The notes under the pieces were generated by a model that saw only the letters and a program-made list of their open reading frames with translations, was not told where the DNA came from and did no database searches. Below, piece by piece: positions 1 through 4,187 of a stretch of DNA of 6,192 nucleotides (within the stretch, counting starts at the first letter, position 1; every line of letters begins with the position of its first letter). Position numbers and translations under genes: made by a program. This DNA comes from Candidatus Uhrbacteria bacterium (GTDB taxonomy: Bacteria; Patescibacteriota; Patescibacteriia; UBA9934; GWF2-40-263). The DNA is taken from contig JAHFIS010000053.1 in the NCBI GenBank assembly GCA_023246275.1, forward strand, positions 1 through 6,192. Direction: 5' to 3'.

Positions 1-1
1 C

Positions 2-391
2 GAGGCCGCGCAGTCCCTTGGCATCGACCGCCGCGTGGCCGTCGCCGAGATGAACCTGTCGATGCTTTCCGCGGTCGTCGCGGCGCCGAAGACGTTCTCC
101 CCGATCCCGACGTTCCCGTCCGCAACGCGCGACCTCGCCTTCGTCGTCTCCGACCGCGTCGCGTACGGCGACGTCGAGGATGCGCTTCGCTCCGCATCGA
201 AGCTCCTTGTCTCGGTCGAGCTGTTCGACGTCTACCGCGGGAAGGGGGTTGAGGACGGTAAGAAGTCCGTCGCCGTCCACCTTTCGTTCGCCGCGACGGA
301 CCGAACGCTCTCGTCGGAAGAGGCCGACCGCGAGGTTGCGGCGATCGTCGACGTGCTACGGATGAAATTTGATGCTACAATGCGGGCATAA
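2..391 (+). CDS. pheT: Phenylalanyl-tRNA synthetase beta subunit, C-terminal fragment (5' end outside window)
   Basis: This is the beta chain of the alpha2-beta2 cytoplasmic enzyme that charges tRNA-Phe with phenylalanine. Only the last 129 residues are present; the frame is open to the left edge. The first 25 or so residues (including RRVAVAEMNLSML) match the strand-rich end of the core that precedes the FDX-ACB anticodon-binding domain. That domain fills the rest. It shows the PIPTFPSATRDLAFVV opening, the central LFDVYRGKGVEDGKKSVA stretch and the SFAATDRTLSSEEA segment, and ends in KFDATMRA. These are hallmark FDX-ACB motifs, so the assignment is firm. In numbering from the first visible residue the domain runs from about 33 to 129. 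The stop codon TAA lies in the loop of a terminator hairpin, so the gene is the end of its transcription unit, presumably after pheS, which is not in the window. Confidence 0.96.
   Translation, partial: EAAQSLGIDRRVAVAEMNLSMLSAVVAAPKTFSPIPTFPSATRDLAFVVSDRVAYGDVEDALRSASKLLVSVELFDVYRGKGVEDGKKSVAVHLSFAATDRTLSSEEADREVAAIVDVLRMKFDATMRA
373..381 (+). promoter_or_regulatory. Putative extended -10 promoter for the AAA+ gene cluster
   Basis: TGC followed by TACAAT gives an extended -10 element with a 5/6 match to TATAAT. The hexamer at position 353-358 (GTGCTA, 17-bp spacing) is only a 3/6 match to TTGACA, which an extended -10 can tolerate. The predicted start near 387-390 lies at the end of the terminator 5' arm. 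A transcript beginning there would lack that arm and could not form the hairpin. This is consensus matching only. Confidence 0.4.
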
Positions 392-404
392 GTGCCCGCA
401 TTTT
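379..404 (+). terminator. Rho-independent terminator of pheT, with the stop codon in the loop
   Basis: A perfect 10-bp stem (AATGCGGGCA at 379-388 with TGCCCGCATT at 393-402) closes a 4-base TAAG loop and runs into TTTT (401-404). The loop contains the pheT stop codon TAA at 389-391. The U-tract is short and is followed by CGTTCTT, so termination may be incomplete and allow some read-through into the AAA+ gene. Confidence 0.8.
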
Positions 405-417
405 CGTTCTTCGCTCT

Positions 418-1560
418 ATGGAAATTCCCAACGGCTCCGCGTTCGTGGTCCTGCTCGTCATTTTCGTGGGCGGATGCGCGTATTTGTATCAGAAGCATTT
501 TGCCGGAGGCTCATCCTCGGGCGGAGGAGGCGACATTCTTCAGAAATATACGAGCGACCTGACGCAGAGGGCGAGAGAGGGAAAGGTCGACCCGGTGGTG
601 GGTCGCGATGACGAGATCGAGCGAGTTATCCACATCCTGGCGCGCCGCTCGAAGAACAACCCGCTGCTGCTCGGCGAGCCGGGCGTGGGCAAGACGGCGA
701 TCGTCGAGGGTCTGGCGCGGCGCATCGCCAACGGTTCCGTCCCGGACGTGCTTAAGGACAAGCGGCTCCTCGCGCTCGACCTCCCGGGCATGATCTCGGG
801 AACGAAGTACCGCGGCGAGTTCGAACAGCGCATGAAACATCTTACCGACGAGCTTCAGGCGGCCAACCGGACGGTGATCCTGTTCATCGACGAGGTGCAC
901 ATGCTCGAGCAGTCGAACGGGGCGGAGGGGGCCATGAACGTCTCCGACATCCTGAAGCCGGCGCTGTCCCGCGGCGAGGTCGCGGCCATCGGGGCCACGA
1001 CGTTCCGGGAGTACAAGTCGCTCATCGAGCCCGACGACGCGCTCAACCGCCGGTTCCAGCCGGTCGTGGTGGGCGAGCCGTCGCGCGAGGCGGTCCTCGA
1101 GATTTTGCGGGCGGTCCGTCCTGTCTACGAGAAGCATCACAAGGTGCAGATCACGGACGCGTCGCTCGTGGCGGCCGTGGACCTTTCTACCAAGCACATC
1201 ATCGGGAGGTTCCTTCCGGACAAGGCGATCGATCTCATCGACGAGGCCGCGGCGACCGTTTCCATCGAGGCGGCGCTCGGCCACAAGGTGGCGCTCGGGG
1301 TGCTGAATGAGGCCGCAAAGCGGCGGTCCGATTCGGAGGGCCTGGCGCTCAAGGAGGAGCTCGCGCACCTGGCCGCGCTGAAGAAGCAGTATCCCTCGGA
1401 CATCGGGATCGAGAAGGCCGAGCGGGCGCTCGAGGCGCACGTGAAGGATCTGACGGAGGGAAGCGGAATCACCATGAGGGACGGCGCTCCTCAGGTGACG
1501 GAACAGGAGATCGCGGCGGTCGTGGAGGAATGGAAATCCGGCGCGCAGCGTTCCGTATAG
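418..1560 (+). CDS. Membrane-anchored single-ring ClpA/ClpC-like AAA+ ATPase
   Basis: A 380-residue protein likely to unfold or remodel proteins at the inner face of the membrane using ATP. Residues 8-24 form one membrane helix, and 28-39 are a Gly/Ser tether. Residues 40-280 match the first AAA+ domain of ClpA/ClpB/ClpC: Walker A GEPGVGKT (86-93), pore loop TKYRGEFE with Tyr131, Walker B VILFIDE (153-159), sensor 1 GATT (192-195), paired arginines R211/R212 in the finger position, and GRFLPDKAIDLIDEA (263-277). Residues 310-350 look like a short helical middle domain. The chain ends just after VTEQEIAAVVEEW (360-372), the linker that in full-length Clp proteins leads into the second ring. 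There is no N-domain and no second ring, which normally carries the ClpP-docking loop. All ATPase residues are intact, so this is a stable architecture rather than a decayed gene. The ATG at 418 lacks a Shine-Dalgarno site but gives the membrane helix. Target unknown. Confidence 0.9.
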   Translation: MEIPNGSAFVVLLVIFVGGCAYLYQKHFAGGSSSGGGGDILQKYTSDLTQRAREGKVDPVVGRDDEIERVIHILARRSKNNPLLLGEPGVGKTAIVEGLARRIANGSVPDVLKDKRLLALDLPGMISGTKYRGEFEQRMKHLTDELQAANRTVILFIDEVHMLEQSNGAEGAMNVSDILKPALSRGEVAAIGATTFREYKSLIEPDDALNRRFQPVVVGEPSREAVLEILRAVRPVYEKHHKVQITDASLVAAVDLSTKHIIGRFLPDKAIDLIDEAAATVSIEAALGHKVALGVLNEAAKRRSDSEGLALKEELAHLAALKKQYPSDIGIEKAERALEAHVKDLTEGSGITMRDGAPQVTEQEIAAVVEEWKSGAQRSV

Positions 1561-1561
1561 T
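1556..1561 (+). promoter_or_regulatory. Possible -10 box before the DUF11/CARDB gene
   Basis: TATAGT matches TATAAT at 5 of 6 positions and overlaps the TAG stop of the preceding gene. It would give a leader of about 25 bases before the ATG at 1594. I see no credible -35 at 17 bp (GAAATC) and no extended TGn, so this is weak. It may only reflect the local AT-rich gap in a GC-rich sequence. Confidence 0.2.
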
Positions 1562-1593
1562 TTTCAATAAGCCTAACCCACCCACGCAATCCT

Positions 1594-3048
1594 ATGGCAT
1601 TTCCCTCGCAAACCGCAACCAAGGTTTCCACGTCATCCATCGTGGTCGCGATCATCGTGGCCGCGACCGGATTCGCCCTGCTCGGCATGGCCGCCGGACT
1701 TCTGCCGGGCGTCACGCAGGGCGGATACTCGAATCTTCGCGCGTCGATCAAGGCGGACAAGCAGTCCATTCAGGCAACGGGGGACTTTCTGACCTACGTC
1801 ATGACGATCGCGAACACAGGAACGGTCAAAACGGACGACATCGTGGCGCTCCAGCACTTTGCCGCGGATACCCTCTCGTTCGTTTCTGCCAAGACGACGG
1901 GCGGATTTACCTGCTCGGTCGCGACCGGCGCGGCGGATATCGCCTGTACGGGCGGCTCGCTCAAGGCGGGCGAGTCCGCGACGCTTTCGATCGGCATGAA
2001 GCTCCTGCAGAACGCGAACGCCTGCGGAGTGACGGGGTCCGCGATGTCCCTCATGACGGTCGACCCGAAGAACGTGATCGCGGAAAAGAACGAGACGGAC
2101 AACGCCGCGAAACTGTCGATCGCGGTCCCCGGAACCTGTCCCGCGGTCACCGCGCTTCCGAACCTGACCGTGACCAACCTCGCCGTCGCTTCCACGAACG
2201 GCCTCGTGACCGCGACGCTGGGCAACGCGGGGAAGGCGGATGCCACCGGATCCGTCGGTATTTATCTCTACGTCGACGGCGTGAAGACAATGACGTACTC
2301 GTCCACGACCCTCAAGGACGTCGCGTGGATGACGTATGGCAACACGTCAAGCATCTCCACGTCGACGGTGGACACGGCCACGGTCACGTCGGTAAAGATG
2401 TGCGTGGACGCGCTCGAGGCCGTCACGGAGTCGGACGAGACGGACAACTGCCAGGAGGTGACCCTCGGGTCCTCCGCGACCGGAACGACCAATGCCGCCG
2501 GAACCACCTCCTCGACCGGAACTTCCACGCAGGACGGCACGACGGCCGGGATCGACCTGACGATCAAGAAGACGGGGAGCGTTCCGACCGCCAAGCAGGG
2601 CGAGCCGGTCTCGTACACGATCCTGGTGAGCAACGTCGGAACGACCGCCGCCACGAGCGTCGGCGTCACGGACGTGTTCACCGATCCGTTCGTCTATGCC
2701 TCCGCGACCGGAACGAACGGCTTCGTCTGCGCGCTTTCCTCGTATACGGTCGTCTGCAAGGGCGCGACCATCGGCGCCGGATCCTCGGCCACGATCACCG
2801 TGGTCGGGTCGATCGGAGCGACGGGCCTCGCGTGCGACACGACGAAGACGATCACGGACGTCGCCACCGTTGACCCGCTCAAGAAGATCGCGGAGACGAA
2901 CGAGGACAACAACAAGTCGACCGCGCAGACGGTTCTGACGAATCCGTGTTCCGGCTCTTCCGTCACGACCACGACGTCCGGCGGCGGAACCGTCACCGGC
3001 GGAACGACGACTACGACGACGTCGGGAACCGGAACGACCCTGAAATAA
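1594..3048 (+). CDS. Membrane-anchored extracytoplasmic protein, DUF11-CARDB-DUF11 type
   Basis: A 484-residue envelope protein of unknown partner, probably adhesive or structural. Residues 15-37 are a hydrophobic signal anchor preceded by Lys10, which predicts N-in/C-out topology. Three beta-sandwich domains follow: a DUF11-like domain (about 50-185), a CARDB-like domain (about 188-291) and a second DUF11-like domain (about 319-452). Each ends in the acidic signature typical of these families: IAEKNETDN (162-170), VTESDETDN (277-285) and IAETNEDNN (432-440). The linker at 292-318 and the tail at 453-484 are rich in Thr, Ser and Gly, as in surface-exposed stalks. There are ten cysteines (107, 118, 144, 182, 270, 286, 379, 388, 414, 452), four per DUF11 and two in CARDB, which suggests disulfides in an oxidising space. 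There is no sortase motif or C-terminal membrane helix. The ATG at 1594 lacks a Shine-Dalgarno site but is the start that includes Lys10 and the whole anchor. The gene lies 33 bases after the AAA+ gene. Confidence 0.85.
   Translation: MAFPSQTATKVSTSSIVVAIIVAATGFALLGMAAGLLPGVTQGGYSNLRASIKADKQSIQATGDFLTYVMTIANTGTVKTDDIVALQHFAADTLSFVSAKTTGGFTCSVATGAADIACTGGSLKAGESATLSIGMKLLQNANACGVTGSAMSLMTVDPKNVIAEKNETDNAAKLSIAVPGTCPAVTALPNLTVTNLAVASTNGLVTATLGNAGKADATGSVGIYLYVDGVKTMTYSSTTLKDVAWMTYGNTSSISTSTVDTATVTSVKMCVDALEAVTESDETDNCQEVTLGSSATGTTNAAGTTSSTGTSTQDGTTAGIDLTIKKTGSVPTAKQGEPVSYTILVSNVGTTAATSVGVTDVFTDPFVYASATGTNGFVCALSSYTVVCKGATIGAGSSATITVVGSIGATGLACDTTKTITDVATVDPLKKIAETNEDNNKSTAQTVLTNPCSGSSVTTTTSGGGTVTGGTTTTTTSGTGTTLK
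1741..2958 (+). repeat. Duplicated four-cysteine DUF11-like domain (about 1741-2148 and 2545-2958)
   Basis: The first and third extracytoplasmic domains of the gene starting at 1594 are diverged copies. Cysteines 118, 144 and 182 recur at 388, 414 and 452, each exactly 270 residues later; Cys107 recurs at 379 with a 2-residue difference. The VDPKNVIAEKNETDN stretch (156-170) matches VDPLKKIAETNEDNN (426-440) at the same offset. The CARDB-like domain and a Thr/Ser/Gly linker lie between the copies. Confidence 0.75.
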
Positions 3049-3059
3049 CCAATCACCCT

Positions 3060-3338
3060 ATGTTCTCCCCGAGCGAAATCCTCTCCCTCGTCCTGTCGTT
3101 CTGCGTCCTGTGGCTCACGGCCGCCCTGTTCTGGTTCATCTGGCAGGCGGCTCAGATCCTTCGCAACGTGAACCTTGCCGTGGACGAGGCGCGCGAAACG
3201 ATGGGGAAGATCGAGCACGCCGTCACCGGCATGCGCAACCGCCTCGACGCGATGACCGCGCCGGTGAGCATTCTCGTGGAGGGCGCGAAGAAGATCGTCG
3301 AGTACGCGATGGAGAAGAAGCGAGACAGGAAGGAATAA
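3060..3338 (+). CDS. Small single-pass membrane protein with a cytoplasmic coiled coil
   Basis: A 92-residue protein of unknown function. Residues 7-28 form one aromatic-rich membrane helix (includes FWFIW at 24-28). The rest is helical: hydrophobic residues at 37, 41, 44, 48, 51, 55, 58, 62 and 65 follow a regular 4-3 heptad spacing, so this part should form a coiled coil. Pro68 breaks it, and an amphipathic helix (69-84) leads to the basic end KKRDRKE. Positive charges at Arg35 and in the tail place the C-terminus in the cytoplasm. The overall layout resembles short DUF948-type proteins, but I do not claim membership. The ATG at 3060 follows the previous stop codon by 11 bases and has no Shine-Dalgarno site, so it is probably cotranscribed and perhaps translated by re-initiation. 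It is the last gene before a strong terminator. A role as a membrane scaffold for the cluster is a guess. Confidence 0.75.
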   Translation: MFSPSEILSLVLSFCVLWLTAALFWFIWQAAQILRNVNLAVDEARETMGKIEHAVTGMRNRLDAMTAPVSILVEGAKKIVEYAMEKKRDRKE

Positions 3339-3367
3339 TTGACAATCGGGTTCATTTCTGGCAGCAT
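3339..3367 (+). promoter_or_regulatory. Possible promoter with perfect -35, next to the terminator
   Basis: TTGACA (3339-3344) is a perfect -35 hexamer starting one base after the stop codon of the small membrane protein. At 17-bp spacing the -10 position reads CAGCAT (3362-3367), only 3/6 but keeping the important A2 and T6. Predicted initiation near 3374 would fall inside the 5' arm of the following hairpin. The poor -10 keeps confidence low. Confidence 0.3.
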
Positions 3368-3398
3368 AGCCGGTCCGATGTCCATCGGACCGGTTTTT
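3368..3398 (+). terminator. Strong rho-independent terminator closing the three-gene cluster
   Basis: A GC-rich perfect inverted repeat, CCGGTCCGAT (3370-3379) and ATCGGACCGG (3384-3393), closes a GTCC loop and is followed by TTTTT (3394-3398). The A at 3368 and G at 3369 can extend the stem into the T-run. It ends transcription from the cluster before the hydrolase gene. Confidence 0.9.
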
Positions 3399-3409
3399 GC
3401 TCGGCGGGA

Positions 3410-3415
3410 TATACT
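3410..3415 (+). promoter_or_regulatory. Putative -10 box for the hydrolase gene
   Basis: TATACT matches the -10 consensus at 5 of 6 positions and lies 12 bases after the terminator T-run. The start would be near 3422, giving a leader of only about 11 bases that still contains AGGAGG. The -35 position at 17 bp is GGACCG inside the hairpin, a poor match. The TTGACA at 3339 is a competing candidate for the same gene. Confidence 0.4.
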
Positions 3416-3422
3416 GGCTTGC

Positions 3423-3428
3423 AGGAGG
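3423..3428 (+). promoter_or_regulatory. Consensus Shine-Dalgarno site of the hydrolase gene
   Basis: AGGAGG lies four bases (CCCC) before the ATG at 3433. It fixes that ATG over the upstream in-frame TTG at 3397, which would sit inside the terminator T-run. It is the only strong Shine-Dalgarno site among the four internal gene starts of the window. The spacing is rather short. Confidence 0.8.
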
Positions 3429-3432
3429 CCCC

Positions 3433-4167
3433 ATGATCTCAGACTCCAAGTTTCTCGTAATCTTTCCAGGCGCGTGGGGAAACCACTCCGCGGAGGACGT
3501 GCGCTGGTGGTTCGAGCGGTTCCAGCCGCTGTTCCCGCGCGACAAGAAGAAGGTCGTCTTCCTCGTCTACGAGGGGACGACCGTCGACGAGATCGCGAGG
3601 AACGCGATCGTCCAGCTGCGCGCCGCCGGGGTTCCGGCCGGGAGCCACGCGCTGTGCTATTCCATGGGCAGCCAGGTGCTGCGTGCCGTCGCGGCGCTCG
3701 ACAAGGACCGCTTCGCGAAGGCCGTCTTCGTGAGCGGCCTCGAGCGCCACGGCATCGGCCTTGTTCCGTTTCTGAACATCGCCCTGATCGCGTTCCGATC
3801 GTTCGCGCTGTCGCTTCTTACCGGAAAGGTGTTCCTCCGATCGGTCGGCGACTGCCACCGGCTGATGTTCTCGAGCGAACAAAATACCGAGAGGGAAGCC
3901 GAGGCGATGCTGTCCCACATGCGGACCGAGCCCATGTGGATGAAGATCGCCCAGGTATTCCTCCCGGTGTTCCGCAAGACCTACCCGCCGCTCACGATCC
4001 CGGTCCTCGCGATCGTCCCGGCGTCCGACGCCATCATCCTCGGCGCGACGTACAAGGGAGAGCGCGCGAAGATCGTCGGCGTCACCGGAGCCCACGCCTT
4101 CGTCCGCCACGGCTCCAAGCACTTCGACGTCCTCCTGTCCCAGATCGCCGTCTTCCTCGCCGCGTAG
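3433..4167 (+). CDS. Alpha/beta-hydrolase-fold protein
   Basis: A 244-residue soluble protein with the features of a serine hydrolase (esterase, lipase or thioesterase type); substrate unknown. An initial beta strand leads into FPGAWG (11-16), in the position of the oxyanion-hole loop. The nucleophile elbow is CYSMGS with Ser77; the usual first Gly of GxSxG is Cys75, a small residue the elbow can accept. Asp199 (VPASD after a strand) and His230 (GSKHFD) lie at the spacing expected for the other triad members; His226 and His221 are less likely alternatives. A hydrophobic stretch at 108-130 and the helices to about 180 would form the cap over the active site. There is no signal peptide. The gene has its own Shine-Dalgarno site and is separated from the cluster by a terminator, so it is probably monocistronic. 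A non-enzymatic role cannot be excluded. Confidence 0.82.
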   Translation: MISDSKFLVIFPGAWGNHSAEDVRWWFERFQPLFPRDKKKVVFLVYEGTTVDEIARNAIVQLRAAGVPAGSHALCYSMGSQVLRAVAALDKDRFAKAVFVSGLERHGIGLVPFLNIALIAFRSFALSLLTGKVFLRSVGDCHRLMFSSEQNTEREAEAMLSHMRTEPMWMKIAQVFLPVFRKTYPPLTIPVLAIVPASDAIILGATYKGERAKIVGVTGAHAFVRHGSKHFDVLLSQIAVFLAA

Positions 4168-4187
4168 CTTTACGCGGCGGTTTTTTT
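4157..4187 (+). terminator. Terminator shared by the convergent gene pair, holding both stop codons
   Basis: CGCCGCGTA (4158-4166) pairs perfectly with TACGCGGCG (4171-4179) across a GCTT loop, followed by seven T (4181-4187). On the plus strand this is a strong terminator for the hydrolase gene, whose TAG is at 4165-4167. The minus-strand gene ends within the same hairpin (TAA, 4172-4170). Its last five residues, KKTAA, are encoded by the T-run and the 3' arm. In the minus direction no T-run follows the stem, so termination there is expected to be weaker. Confidence 0.88.

Noticed and set aside
466..477. Lipobox-like VGGC (residues 17-20) in the AAA+ protein
   Set aside because: The N-terminus has no positive residues before the helix, and a lipoprotein would place the ATPase outside the cell, away from ATP.
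511..1440. 309-codon open frame antisense to the AAA+ gene
   Set aside because: Its product is Arg/Leu/Asp-rich with no domain, and it mirrors a gene with clear Clp motifs. Biased third codon positions in GC-rich DNA create such frames.
1666..1686. Prepilin-like GFALL (residues 26-30) in the surface protein
   Set aside because: The hydrophobic stretch begins before the Gly, there is no Glu at +5 and no basic leader directly before it. A plain signal anchor fits better.
1530..2873. 447-codon plus-strand frame overlapping the DUF11/CARDB gene
   Set aside because: Composition is Arg/Gly/Asp/His-rich and without structure. The other frame gives a signal anchor, three domains and ordered cysteines.
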